Shown here piece by piece: positions 7,806 to 16,484 of a DNA stretch of 64,000 bases. Each line of letters begins with the position of its first letter. Position 1 is the stretch's first letter. This stretch comes from Hoyosella subflava DQS3-9A1. GTDB taxonomy: Bacteria > Actinomycetota > Actinomycetes > Mycobacteriales > Mycobacteriaceae. The DNA is taken from the NCBI RefSeq assembly GCF_000214175.1, contig NC_015564.1:2852001-2916000 (forward strand), read 5' to 3'. Under the pieces are notes generated by a model. That model saw nothing but the letters and a program-made list of their open reading frames with translations, was not told the origin of the DNA and did not search any database. The position numbers and the translations under genes were made by a program.

Positions 7806-9431
7806 TCACGCGAGGCGATGCTCGAACGCGAACTTCGCGGCCGCAGTTCGCGTGTTCACGCCAATCTTCCCGAAAATGTTCGACGTGTGGCGGGCGACGG
7901 TCTTCTCACTCAGGAAAAGCGCCGTAGCGATGTCGGCGTTCGAATTCCCGGCCGCGACGAGACGCAGCACTTCCACCTCCCGTGTGGTGAGGCCGGCGGG
8001 CACTGACGGAACCAACAGGTCGTCGACCTCACGCTGCGCCGGGGTGGCGCCGAGGTCTCTGAAGATTCCGCGCGCTTGAACCCATTGCACTGCAGCAGAT
8101 TCCGTGTCTCCAAGCGTACTCAGGCCACGTCCGAGCGCGACCGCGCAGCGTGCCGACTCGTATTGACAGCCAAGCAAGGCCCAGTCATGCGCCGCTGACC
8201 GGAACCGCGGGGTCGCGTCGCCCGCTTCCCCTTTCGCGAGCAGCACTTGGCCGCCCGCGTAGTTCGCGGACGCCAGCAGCGCGGTGCAGCCGAATGCCGT
8301 CGCAATCCGGTCGAGTTCAGCACTCGCGGCTGACGCTGCATCCATATCACCCACCGCGAGGAGAACCTCGATCGAGGCGGGAAGCACCCTTGACCGGTGT
8401 ACTGGGTTCTGGGCTTCTTCCAGTATTCGGCGAACCGCCGCCGCGGCCGCTCGGGTTTGCCCACACGCAAGCCATACGAGCGCGAGACCTGGCTGAGGGT
8501 CGTGGCCGTACGCTGTCGCGGCGGAGTACGCCTGCTCCGCTTCCTTGTACTTGCCTAGGATCCGCAGCACTTCGCCTTTCTCCGCCATCGCAAGGCCCAC
8601 GGCGTCTTCCGTCCCGGCGGCAATGTAGCGGTCGACGGCACCGGCGTATTCGCGGAGGGCTTCGCGGTAGGCGCCGCGTATCCGCATGATCTGCCCACGA
8701 TGCACCGCGCATTGCCCAGTGAACACCACCAGCCCCGGTTGGTCATCGCACCAACGCGTCAGCGCCATCGTCCATTCGATCACCCGACCGTAGTCGGAAA
8801 CCTCTTGGCACCCTTCGATCATCGTGCAGTACACCCGGCCTGCGAATAGCGGCGACACCTCACCCGTCGAAATGCCCACCATTGCCTCGTCGAGAAGCGC
8901 GATGCCCTCCTGCACCCGGCCCTCATACATGGCCATCCGGCCCTGCGAGCAAAGCCCCATCGCGAGCAGGTCGGGATCCGAGAACCGCTTCCCGTAGTCG
9001 GTGACAGCGCTCGCGCACACAGCCGCCTGCGGGAACTCACCAGCGAATATGTGCCGGAACATTACGAGTAGCTGCACATATCCACGCTCGGCGACGTCAC
9101 CGCCGAGATCGTCGAGTAAGCGGCTCGCTCGGGCGATCCACCCGCCCGCGACAGCGGTCTCCCCCGCCTTAGTCAGCACTTGTGCCAGCGAGCACGCGCA
9201 GCGGACCGCCGCCAGAACGTCACCCGACTTGTGGAGCAGCTGGTAGGCGCGCTGCAGAGCCTGGATGCAGTCGTTCCTCCGGCCAGTGAGGGCCGCTGCA
9301 GTGGCAAGATTCGCGAAGTCCTGCCCGGTGAGTTCGGCTGGGCTCATGGCGGACAGCCCCTCGTAGGCGGCCACCCATTCGCGGCGCTCGAACGCCGCGC
9401 GCGCCTCCAGGAGGCTCTCCACCACACTCAT
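7806..9431 (-). CDS. TPR-containing LuxR-family regulator
   Basis: A 541-residue regulator with a long all-helical N-terminal region made of Ala/Leu-rich helical pairs (TPR-like) and a C-terminal LuxR helix-turn-helix. The latter is LTTREVEVLRLVAAGNSNAD followed by IATALFLSEKTVARHTSNIFGKIGV. There is no N-terminal AAA/NB-ARC domain, so it is not a full LAL or MalT regulator. The ATG at 9431 has GAGGGAGA upstream; longer in-frame starts lack a site. It lies 32 bases downstream of the flavin monooxygenase gene on the same strand and may be co-transcribed. A similar protein occurs at 49783. Confidence 0.85.
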   Translation of the reverse strand: MSVVESLLEARAAFERREWVAAYEGLSAMSPAELTGQDFANLATAAALTGRRNDCIQALQRAYQLLHKSGDVLAAVRCACSLAQVLTKAGETAVAGGWIARASRLLDDLGGDVAERGYVQLLVMFRHIFAGEFPQAAVCASAVTDYGKRFSDPDLLAMGLCSQGRMAMYEGRVQEGIALLDEAMVGISTGEVSPLFAGRVYCTMIEGCQEVSDYGRVIEWTMALTRWCDDQPGLVVFTGQCAVHRGQIMRIRGAYREALREYAGAVDRYIAAGTEDAVGLAMAEKGEVLRILGKYKEAEQAYSAATAYGHDPQPGLALVWLACGQTRAAAAAVRRILEEAQNPVHRSRVLPASIEVLLAVGDMDAASAASAELDRIATAFGCTALLASANYAGGQVLLAKGEAGDATPRFRSAAHDWALLGCQYESARCAVALGRGLSTLGDTESAAVQWVQARGIFRDLGATPAQREVDDLLVPSVPAGLTTREVEVLRLVAAGNSNADIATALFLSEKTVARHTSNIFGKIGVNTRTAAAKFAFEHRLA

Positions 9432-9463
9432 CGCATCTCCCTCAATTGGGAGAATACGCCCAC

Positions 9464-10573
9464 TCAGGCTGCTTGACGGGCGGGCGCGGAACTCGCTTTC
9501 CGTGCTGCGATCCTCCGTGCCACATACGCGGTGTCTCGACCGACGCCGGGAAACACCATCGAGCTGAAAGCGAATTGGAAGCTCAGGCCGCAGAAGAACA
9601 AGCCGGGAGCGTCGCGCACAACCCCGCGATATTCCGTCGGCCACCCGTCATCCCCGATGACAGGAAGATCGATCCAATCGAAAACTTGCCGGAACCCCGT
9701 GCACCACACCACGTTCTGCACGTCGGCGACCGTACCGTCATCCAGCAGTGGACGCCCGCTACGCACACCCGTCACACGTGACGTGTTGCGAATGACCCCA
9801 CGTGCCGCGAGGTCCTCCCGTTTGATGCGTAACATCGGACCGCCATGGGTGCGGATCTCCCCCATCAGCTTGCGTCCCACCGGTGTACGTCTTGTCATGA
9901 CATGCCGGGCGATAAATACGAGCACAGGCAAGCCTGCCCGGAACAGCGGCGTGTCCCATCGCATCGGCAGCTGCCCGCAATCCCGTCCGGACAGCGTCGT
10001 CTCATGCGTCTCCGCAAGTTCGTACGCGATGTCGGTGCCAGAGTGGGATGCGCCGACAACGAGCACCGAGCCGGGCAGCAGCTGGGACGGGCGTTTGTAT
10101 TCGCTGGAATGCAGCTGTTTGATCGACGGGTCGAGTTCGCGGGCGAACTCGGGGATCATCGGCGTGCGGCCGAACGTTCCCGTTGCGATGACGACGTTGT
10201 CGCACGTGATCATCTCGCCACCGATGATCGCCGAGTATCCGCCTTCCGGGCGGGCCGTCAGTTTGTCGATCGACGTGTTCAGGCGGACCGGCAGATCGAA
10301 CCGCACAGCGTAGCTTTCCAGATATTCGGCCACCTCATCTCGTGACGGATAGTTCCAGCGCTCCGGGTCCGGGTACGGCATTCCCGGCAGATCCGTGTAC
10401 TTCGCTGGCGTATACAGGCGCAGCGAGTCATAGTGCTTGCGCCAGTTGTCGCCGATCCGCTCGTTGCTGTCGACGATCAAGAAGGGACGGTTCCGGCGCT
10501 GCAAGTGATATCCGGTTGACAGGCCGCACTGACCTGCGCCGATGATCAGTGTCTCTATGTGCTGAGTATTCAT
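9464..10573 (-). CDS. Flavin-dependent monooxygenase / FAD-NAD(P) oxidoreductase
   Basis: A 369-residue FAD and NADPH-binding enzyme of the flavin-containing monooxygenase type. The FAD-binding Rossmann motif is IIGAGQCGLSTGYHL at residues 10-24. WRKHYDSLRLYTP is typical of the YUCCA/FMO-like class. A second nucleotide motif, VLVVGASHSGTDIAYEL, binds NADPH, and NVVWCTGFR is the late FAD-side motif. The likely reaction is hydroxylation or Baeyer-Villiger oxidation of an unknown small substrate. The ATG at 10573 is preceded by AGGAGG. A hairpin (10585-10607) lies right at that ribosome site. The gene is divergent from the DUF427 gene and followed by the LuxR gene. Confidence 0.85.
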   Translation of the reverse strand: MNTQHIETLIIGAGQCGLSTGYHLQRRNRPFLIVDSNERIGDNWRKHYDSLRLYTPAKYTDLPGMPYPDPERWNYPSRDEVAEYLESYAVRFDLPVRLNTSIDKLTARPEGGYSAIIGGEMITCDNVVIATGTFGRTPMIPEFARELDPSIKQLHSSEYKRPSQLLPGSVLVVGASHSGTDIAYELAETHETTLSGRDCGQLPMRWDTPLFRAGLPVLVFIARHVMTRRTPVGRKLMGEIRTHGGPMLRIKREDLAARGVIRNTSRVTGVRSGRPLLDDGTVADVQNVVWCTGFRQVFDWIDLPVIGDDGWPTEYRGVVRDAPGLFFCGLSFQFAFSSMVFPGVGRDTAYVARRIAARKASSAPARQAA

Positions 10574-10584
10574 GGGTTGCCTCC

Positions 10585-10659
10585 TGGCGGTGTTCTAGAT
10601 ACCGCCACGTTAGGAGTGACGCATCCCATCGCCATCGGACGAATTACCCATTTCCGATG
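10585..10659. promoter_or_regulatory. Divergent promoter region with two inverted repeats
   Basis: TGGCGGT (10585-10591) and ACCGCCA (10601-10607) form a hairpin that abuts the AGGAGG of the monooxygenase gene. CATCGGA (10633-10639) and TCCGATG (10653-10659) form a second inverted repeat with a 13-base spacer. Either could be an operator or, for the first, a translational control hairpin; the regulator is not known. Confidence 0.4.
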
Positions 10660-10726
10660 TGTACTTTCCCGTCATGCCGTCGCGTCAGAGGTAGCACGGA
10701 CGTGAGACGGCGAGGAGGATGTCATC

Positions 10727-11482
10727 ATGAACGACACCAGCGCCAGCGCGGTCCGGTTCGAACCGTGTGCGAAACGAATCCGCGCGTATCTCGCCGGTCA
10801 CGTCGTCGTCGATACGACGCGCGCCCTGTACGTGTGGGAGTGGCCGCACTTCCCCACGTACTACTTTCCCACCGACGACATCCAGGCTGAACTCATCGAG
10901 CTCGACGACACCGCCGACCCCACGAATCTCGGAGTCGCGGCACTGTACGATCTCGCGGTCGACGGGTCCGTCGCTTCCCGCGCCGCGCGCCGATACGTCG
11001 ACTCGCCCCTCGAAGAACTCCGCGGTCGCGTCAGGTTGTCGTGGACAGCGATGGATGAGTGGCTCGAAGAAGACGAGCCCGTGTACACGCACGCTCGGGA
11101 TCCCTATGCGCGCATCGACATCCTCGCCAGCAGCCGGCACATCCAGATCATGCTCGACGGGGTGGTGGTCGCTGACTCTCGGCACGCCCGCATCCTCTTT
11201 GAAACCGGCCTGCCGCCGCGCTACTACCTGCCACTGACAGACATCCGGATGGACCTCCTCCGCAGGTCCGACACCACCAGCCAATGCCCCTACAAAGGCA
11301 CCGCCAACTATTGGTCGGTCGTCATCGGTGACACCGTGCACCGCGACCTCGTCTGGATGTACCGGGCGCCGCTCCCTGAAAGCCAGAAAGTCGCGGGACT
11401 CGCGTCTTTCTACAGCGAGAGCGTCGACGTGTATTTAGACGGGGTACTGCAGAAACGGCCGGTGACTGGGATGGAACCGTGA
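10727..11482 (+). CDS. DUF427 family protein, two tandem domains
   Basis: A 251-residue protein with two DUF427 repeats. Copy one contains RIRAYLAGHVVVDTTRALYVWEWPHFPTYYF and DDIQAELIELD; copy two contains HIQIMLDGVVVADSRHARILFET and TDIRMDLLRRSDTTSQCPYKG, ending with VAGLASFYSESVDVYLDGV. The fold is a small beta barrel, and no enzymatic activity is established. GAGGAGG lies upstream of the ATG at 10727. It is divergent from the monooxygenase and shares its promoter region. Both domains look intact. Confidence 0.8.
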   Translation: MNDTSASAVRFEPCAKRIRAYLAGHVVVDTTRALYVWEWPHFPTYYFPTDDIQAELIELDDTADPTNLGVAALYDLAVDGSVASRAARRYVDSPLEELRGRVRLSWTAMDEWLEEDEPVYTHARDPYARIDILASSRHIQIMLDGVVVADSRHARILFETGLPPRYYLPLTDIRMDLLRRSDTTSQCPYKGTANYWSVVIGDTVHRDLVWMYRAPLPESQKVAGLASFYSESVDVYLDGVLQKRPVTGMEP

Positions 11483-11518
11483 GGGTCTAGTGAGCGCCTC
11501 CGTCAACCCCGGGATAGT

Positions 11519-12157
11519 TCACAGATCGGGAAGGATGGTGTGGAATGCCGCCGCGCCCACGCGAACGAATTCCTCGATCAGTTCGGTCCGAGACAAATCG
11601 ATGTCGCCGTCCAGCCAGTCGCTCACAGCTTGCGCGGCCCCGGCGACGAGGATGAGCGCTGCCATATCCAGGCGTGTGCGTTCTCTTTCCGTCACCTGCG
11701 TGTCCCCGATTGTCACATCAATGACCAAGGCGGCTATCGCGTGCTCAGTGCGTCGAACGGTATCTCTGAGTTGGTCGCCGCCGATGGTGTCCACGAACAG
11801 CCGTGTATTGCCCGGGTTGTCGATCAAAACTGACACGACGCCCATTACCGCTTCTTGTAGCCGACCGTACGTGCCAAGGTCAGGCGCCTTCGAGGGTGCA
11901 GTGACGGCTGCAGTTAGCTGCTCAATTAGTCGTTCGACCAGGGTGACGAACAGGTCATTCCGGGTGCGAAAGTGCTCGTAAAAGTAACGCTTTGAGAGAC
12001 CTGCCCGTGCACTGATGTCGTCGACGGTGATCGACGCAAGGTTTCCTTCCGCTAGCGCTTTGAGCCCCGCGTCGAGTAGTGCGTCACGCCGCTGCCGCAC
12101 ACGATCAGCTGCACTGACGCCTCGGAATTGCCGGACCACGGCGACTGGATCGGTCAC
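11519..12157 (-). CDS. TetR family regulator of the CYP153 operon (probable)
   Basis: A 212-residue TetR regulator. The helix-turn-helix region is RRDALLDAGLKALAEGNLASITVDDISARAGLSKRYFYEH (split as two helices and a turn). The C-terminal domain is helical, as usual for ligand binding. It is divergent from the ferredoxin-P450-reductase operon and shares a 140-base intergenic region holding a strong palindrome (12200-12219). Regulators next to CYP153 operons are common, and a hydrocarbon or alcohol effector is likely by inference. Confidence 0.85.
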   Translation of the reverse strand: MTDPVAVVRQFRGVSAADRVRQRRDALLDAGLKALAEGNLASITVDDISARAGLSKRYFYEHFRTRNDLFVTLVERLIEQLTAAVTAPSKAPDLGTYGRLQEAVMGVVSVLIDNPGNTRLFVDTIGGDQLRDTVRRTEHAIAALVIDVTIGDTQVTERERTRLDMAALILVAGAAQAVSDWLDGDIDLSRTELIEEFVRVGAAAFHTILPDL

Positions 12158-12166
12158 TGTTCAATC

Positions 12167-12219
12167 TTGACACACTATGTTGGCACGCAATACATTAAAT
12201 AGGAACTGCCCAGTTCCTA
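12167..12219 (+). promoter_or_regulatory. Promoter and operator of the CYP153 operon
   Basis: TTGACA (12167-12172) and TACATT (12191-12196) with an 18-base spacer form a sigma-70-type promoter facing the operon. Right after the -10 box lies a perfect palindrome: TAGGAACTG (12200-12208), CC, CAGTTCCTA (12211-12219). Its position over the likely transcription start is where a TetR repressor would block initiation. Confidence 0.65.
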
Positions 12220-12297
12220 GGTTGGATCGATGTTCTCAGGCGGTACGGCCACGCGGGAGTTGGTAGGCAATGTGCACCCTCCAACGGGAAGTAGGAC

Positions 12298-12618
12298 ATG
12301 GGAAAAATTACTTTCATCTCGCATGACGGCGAATCGCACGAGGCCCCGATCGCCGAGGGGCAATCGCTGATGCAGATCGCTACCAGCAATGGGATCCCGG
12401 GCATCGACGGCGACTGCGGCGGCGAATGCGCCTGCGGCACCTGTCACGTCATTGTCGACAGCGATTGGGTGAGCAAGGTAGGCAAGCAGGGCGAGGACGA
12501 AGAAGAAATGCTCGACTTGACGCCCGAACGTGAGACAACCTCACGCCTATCGTGTCAAATCAAAGTCTCGGAAGAGATGGACGGCATGACGGTTCATCTC
12601 CCTGAATACCAGATGTAG
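12298..12618 (+). CDS. 2Fe-2S ferredoxin (P450 redox partner)
   Basis: A 106-residue adrenodoxin/putidaredoxin-type [2Fe-2S] ferredoxin. The cluster ligands are Cys40, Cys46, Cys49 and Cys86, in the pattern C-x5-C-x2-C-x36-C, as expected for P450-type ferredoxins. It passes electrons from the FAD reductase (14047) to the P450 (12659). The ATG at 12298 lies about 100 bases after the palindromic operator. First gene of the three-gene operon. No anomaly seen. Confidence 0.92.
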   Translation: MGKITFISHDGESHEAPIAEGQSLMQIATSNGIPGIDGDCGGECACGTCHVIVDSDWVSKVGKQGEDEEEMLDLTPERETTSRLSCQIKVSEEMDGMTVHLPEYQM

Positions 12619-12658
12619 GCCAGACATTTCTTCGAGCCAGGGCAAGGCAGGCTAATTC

Positions 12659-14047
12659 ATGAGCGTTCTCGATCAGGTCATCAACAAGGCGCAGGCAACC
12701 ATTCCGCTCCACGTACAGATCCGCGGCGCGCATCTGTACAGCAGGGCAAAGCGAGCCGTATTGGAGAGCGCCCGGCCACCGGTCTTCACCGAATCACCGA
12801 TTCCCGACGTCGCGGACGTACCGCTGACGGAAATCGACATGAGCAACCCCTTCATGTACCGACAGGGACAGTGGAAGTCCTACTTCAAGCGCCTGCGGGA
12901 CGAAGCGCCGGTGCATTACCAGCCGAAAAGCGCCTTCGGTCCCTTCTGGTCGTTGACGCGCTACAAAGACATTCTCGCCGTCGACAAGAACCACCACCTG
13001 TTCTCGGCCGAGCCGTACATCGTGCTGGGCTCTCCGCCGGAGGGCCTGGATGTCGAGATGTTCATCGCGATGGACCCGCCGAAGCATGATTCTCAGCGCC
13101 AAGCCGTCCAGGATGTGGTCGCACCCAAAAACCTCAAGGAATTGGAACAACTGATCCGCGTCCGTGTGCAGGAGGTGCTCGATGGCCTGCCGATCGACGA
13201 GCCTTTCGACTGGGTCGACAAAGTCTCGATCGAGCTGACCTCGCGCATGCTGGCGACCCTGCTGGACTTCCCGTACGACCAGCGACGCAGGCTCGCGGAA
13301 TTGTCTGACCTTGCCGCCGGCAACTCGGGTGCCACGGGAAGCGTGTACGAACTTGACGAGACATTCGACGCTGCGGTCGAAATGTCCCAGCAATTCGCCA
13401 ATCTATGGCGTGACAAGAAGGCACGAACCGATGCGGGTGAGGAACCAGGTTACGACCTGATCAGCCTGCTCCAATCGCATGACAGCACCAAGGACCTGAT
13501 CAATCGACCGATGGAGTTCATCGGCAACCTCACGCTGCTGGTTGTAGGCGGTAACGACACCACCCGCAACTCGATGACCGGCGGCGTCTTCGCCCTGAAC
13601 CAATACCCGGACGAGTTCGCAAAGCTCAAAGCCAATCCAAAGCTGATCCCCACCATGGTGTCCGAAATCATCCGGTGGCAAACACCGCTGGCGTACATGT
13701 GCCGCGTCGCCAAAGAAGACACGATGATCAACGGGCAGTTCATACGCAAAGGCGACAGGATCGTCATGTGGTACGCGTCCGGGAATCGCGACGAGCGGCA
13801 GTTCGAGCGTCCGGACGAGCTCATCATCGACCGCGCCAACGCGCGCAGCCATATTGCGTTCGGCTACGGTGTGCACCGATGCATGGGTAACCGGCTCGCT
13901 GAGATGCAGTTGCGGATCCTGTGGGAGGAGCTGCTCGAGCGTTTCGACGACATTGAGGTCCTCCAGGATCCGGAGATCGTGCAGTCCAACTTCGTGCGGG
14001 GCTACTCGAAGATGATGGTCAAGCTCACGAAGAAGCAGTCGGCCTGA
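12659..14047 (+). CDS. Cytochrome P450, CYP153-like alkane/fatty-acid terminal hydroxylase
   Basis: A 462-residue P450. The heme loop is FGYGVHRCMGNRLAE with Cys408 as the proximal ligand. The I-helix oxygen motif is VVGGNDTTRN, and EIIRW is the ExxR region. The run after the Cys (MGNRLAEMQLRILWEELLERF), the N-terminal MSNPFMYRQGQWKSYFKRLR and the overall length are characteristic of CYP153, a class I bacterial P450 that hydroxylates the end of medium-chain alkanes and fatty acids. Substrate range cannot be read from sequence. It lies between its ferredoxin and ferredoxin reductase genes; its TGA overlaps the ATG of the reductase by one base, so these are translationally coupled. Confidence 0.9.
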   Translation: MSVLDQVINKAQATIPLHVQIRGAHLYSRAKRAVLESARPPVFTESPIPDVADVPLTEIDMSNPFMYRQGQWKSYFKRLRDEAPVHYQPKSAFGPFWSLTRYKDILAVDKNHHLFSAEPYIVLGSPPEGLDVEMFIAMDPPKHDSQRQAVQDVVAPKNLKELEQLIRVRVQEVLDGLPIDEPFDWVDKVSIELTSRMLATLLDFPYDQRRRLAELSDLAAGNSGATGSVYELDETFDAAVEMSQQFANLWRDKKARTDAGEEPGYDLISLLQSHDSTKDLINRPMEFIGNLTLLVVGGNDTTRNSMTGGVFALNQYPDEFAKLKANPKLIPTMVSEIIRWQTPLAYMCRVAKEDTMINGQFIRKGDRIVMWYASGNRDERQFERPDELIIDRANARSHIAFGYGVHRCMGNRLAEMQLRILWEELLERFDDIEVLQDPEIVQSNFVRGYSKMMVKLTKKQSA

Positions 14048-15276
14048 TGGAAAGCGGTCGGGCGATCATCATCGGTGCCAGCCATGCCGGTGCGCAACTC
14101 TGCGCCAGCCTGCGCCAGGAAGGCTGGGAAGGAGAGATTCTGGTCATCGGCGACGAGTCATCGCTGCCATACCACCGCCCGCCGCTGTCCAAGACCTACC
14201 TCTCGGGCAAATCCAGCCTCGATGAATTGCTCATTCGTCCGCTGAGCTTCTACGAGAAGCACACCATCACCTTCCGGCATGCCCGCGTCACGACGATTAA
14301 CCGCCAAGCGCGGACCGTCACGGTAAACGACGGTGAAGAAATCGGCTACGACAAGCTCGCGCTGTGCCTGGGCGCCCGCCCGCGTCTCCTCTCAGTTGAA
14401 GGTACCGAGCTGCCTGGCGTGCACTATCTGCGCGATGCCGACGACATCGAGGCCATCCGCGCCGGACTCGGCAACGCCAGGCGTGTCGTCATCATCGGCG
14501 CCGGCTACATCGGCTTGGAGACCGCAGCCTCGCTCCGCACACTCGGCGGCGTCGAAGTGACGGTTCTGGAAACCGCCGAACGCGTGCTGCAGCGGGTCAC
14601 CGCAGAGGAACTGTCAGCGTTCTACGCCCGCGTTCATCGCGAGGAAGGCGTCGAACTGCGCACCGGAGTCACCGTTGCGGCCATCGAAGGGGACGAGCAT
14701 GTACGCGGCGTGCGTCTCGCTGACGGTGAACTCGTCGAAGCCGATCTCGTCATCGTGGGCATTGGCGTCGTACCCAACACCGAACTGGCCGAGGCCGCCG
14801 GGCTTTCCGTGGACGACGGCATCTTGATTGATAGCAGCAGCCTGACCAGTGACCCCAACATCGTCGCCGCCGGAGACTGCGCCAGCTACTTCATCACCCG
14901 CTACGCTCGCCAGCATCGGCTGGAATCAGTGCCCAGTGCTGGCGAACAGGCGAAGGTGGCTGCCGCGACAATGTGCGGGAAAACCAAGGCAATTTCGGCC
15001 CTGCCCTGGTTCTGGTCCGACCAGTACGACCTCAAACTGCAGATCGCCGGACTCAACGACGGCTACGACAGCGTGGAGCTTCGCGGTGATCCAGATAACG
15101 GGCGCAGCTTCGCCTGCTTTTATTTCAAGGACGGGGAAATGATAGCGGCGGATTGCGTCAATCGGCCAAAGGAATTCATGTTCGCCCGCCGGGTCATCAA
15201 GGATCGCCTGCCGATAGATCGGAGTCGGCTAGCAGATACGGAAAGTTCGCTCAGCGAGCTGATGAAGGGGTCTTAA
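14047..15276 (+). CDS. FAD-dependent ferredoxin reductase of the P450 system
   Basis: A 409-residue pyridine-nucleotide disulfide-fold flavoprotein of the putidaredoxin/rhodocoxin reductase type. The FAD-binding motif is AIIIGASHAGAQLCASL at the N terminus, with PYHRPPLSKTYL close behind. NADH binds at VVIIGAGYIGLETAASL near residue 150, and IVAAGDCAS is the late FAD motif. There are no redox-active Cys, as expected. It takes electrons from NAD(P)H to the ferredoxin. Its stop overlaps the convergent MFS transporter stop by four bases, so no terminator fits in between. Confidence 0.9.
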   Translation: MESGRAIIIGASHAGAQLCASLRQEGWEGEILVIGDESSLPYHRPPLSKTYLSGKSSLDELLIRPLSFYEKHTITFRHARVTTINRQARTVTVNDGEEIGYDKLALCLGARPRLLSVEGTELPGVHYLRDADDIEAIRAGLGNARRVVIIGAGYIGLETAASLRTLGGVEVTVLETAERVLQRVTAEELSAFYARVHREEGVELRTGVTVAAIEGDEHVRGVRLADGELVEADLVIVGIGVVPNTELAEAAGLSVDDGILIDSSSLTSDPNIVAAGDCASYFITRYARQHRLESVPSAGEQAKVAAATMCGKTKAISALPWFWSDQYDLKLQIAGLNDGYDSVELRGDPDNGRSFACFYFKDGEMIAADCVNRPKEFMFARRVIKDRLPIDRSRLADTESSLSELMKGS

Positions 15277-16484
15277 GCGCGACATCCGTAAATGGATTTG
15301 AGGGCAGCGTAGGCAACGGCGGCAGCCACGAGCCCGCCCGCGACTACCGTCCACGCCCACACCCACCCGGCATACGATGCGGTTCCCGCGACAACCAGCG
15401 GTCCCGCAGCTCGTGCGAATGTCGTCCACATCTGCATGCGCGCGCTCGCAGACGCGAACGCATGCAGCGGAACATATCCCGAGAGGATCACTGGGCGCAG
15501 CACGCTGACCGTCCCTGCCGCGGCACCCGAGGCGAATCCAGCGATCAGCAACCAGGGTGCCGAAGCTGTTACGAGCATCGCCGTCACAGCGAGAGCCTGC
15601 GATACCGCAGCCACTGATGCGAGCATTTCCGGTGACGCGCGGCCGACACGTCCGCTGATCAACAGCCGCCCCACCACCTTCCCCACGCCGCTCGCTGCGA
15701 GTACGAGACCCGCCACGTATGGATCGACACCGCGGGCGATCAGCATCGTCACGACCAGGGCAGTCACCGCGACACCGCTGGCTTGCTCCAGCATGTACGG
15801 GAGGCGCAGACGACGCGTGGACGTCGTCGGTTGCGAGCTTGGCTTACTGGTCTGCTCCCCCACGCGCTGCGGCAGGCACCACACATACAACATCCCGGTG
15901 ATCACGGCACCGCCGCCCCCAAGCACCGCCACCGCGACTCGCCAGCCAAACGCTGCCACTAGCGCGCTGGTGAGCGGGACGAACACGGTGCTCGCTAGGC
16001 CACCCGCCACGGTGACATACGCGATCGCCCGGCGCATCCGAACCGAATCCAGCAGTGTCAGAACAACTATCGCTGGTTCATACAGGGTGGCTGCCATCGC
16101 AGCGCCAATCAGCGCCCACGCGAGATACAGCATCAGCAGCGACGGGGCCGACGCCCACAGCGTCGTCGCTACGATCGTCAGCACCGCGCCAGCGGTCATC
16201 ACCGCGCGGGGCCCGAACCGCCCCAGCAACGTGGCGACGGCCGGTGCGGAAAGCCCGGACACAAGCACTCCCAGCGAGAACGCTGCACCGACCGTCGTGA
16301 TGCTCCAGCCCGGCTCACGCGCCATCGCTGGCGCAACGACGGCGAACGCGTAGTACAGCACTCCCCACGAGACGAGCTGTGTGAGGGACAGGGCGACCAC
16401 GGCCCGCCGCAGCTCAGGCGGGCCGGACCGCAGCGTGTCAACCGCAGCAGGCACTTTCCGCCGCCTCACGTGGCTTCTTCGCAC
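15273..16484 (-). CDS. MFS transporter
   Basis: A 12-helix major facilitator superfamily transporter of about 403 residues. Alternating hydrophobic segments start at LTQLVSWGVLYYAFAVVAPAM and end near WAWTVVAGGLVAAAVAYA. A basic central loop (TSKPSSQPTTSTRRLRL) splits the two six-helix halves. GTG 16484, 16469 and 16454 are all possible starts; the last has GGCGGCGGAAA upstream. All overlap or touch the end of the flavoprotein gene, so the two are coupled. With the flavoprotein and the divergent sigma factor this suggests export of a compound that the flavoprotein modifies; the substrate is unknown. Confidence 0.8.
   Translation of the reverse strand: MRRSHVRRRKVPAAVDTLRSGPPELRRAVVALSLTQLVSWGVLYYAFAVVAPAMAREPGWSITTVGAAFSLGVLVSGLSAPAVATLLGRFGPRAVMTAGAVLTIVATTLWASAPSLLMLYLAWALIGAAMAATLYEPAIVVLTLLDSVRMRRAIAYVTVAGGLASTVFVPLTSALVAAFGWRVAVAVLGGGGAVITGMLYVWCLPQRVGEQTSKPSSQPTTSTRRLRLPYMLEQASGVAVTALVVTMLIARGVDPYVAGLVLAASGVGKVVGRLLISGRVGRASPEMLASVAAVSQALAVTAMLVTASAPWLLIAGFASGAAAGTVSVLRPVILSGYVPLHAFASASARMQMWTTFARAAGPLVVAGTASYAGWVWAWTVVAGGLVAAAVAYAALKSIYGCRA

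Noticed and set aside
10755-10768. GGTTCGAACC, like a tRNA T-arm
   Set aside because: It lies inside the DUF427 coding region and no cloverleaf can be built.
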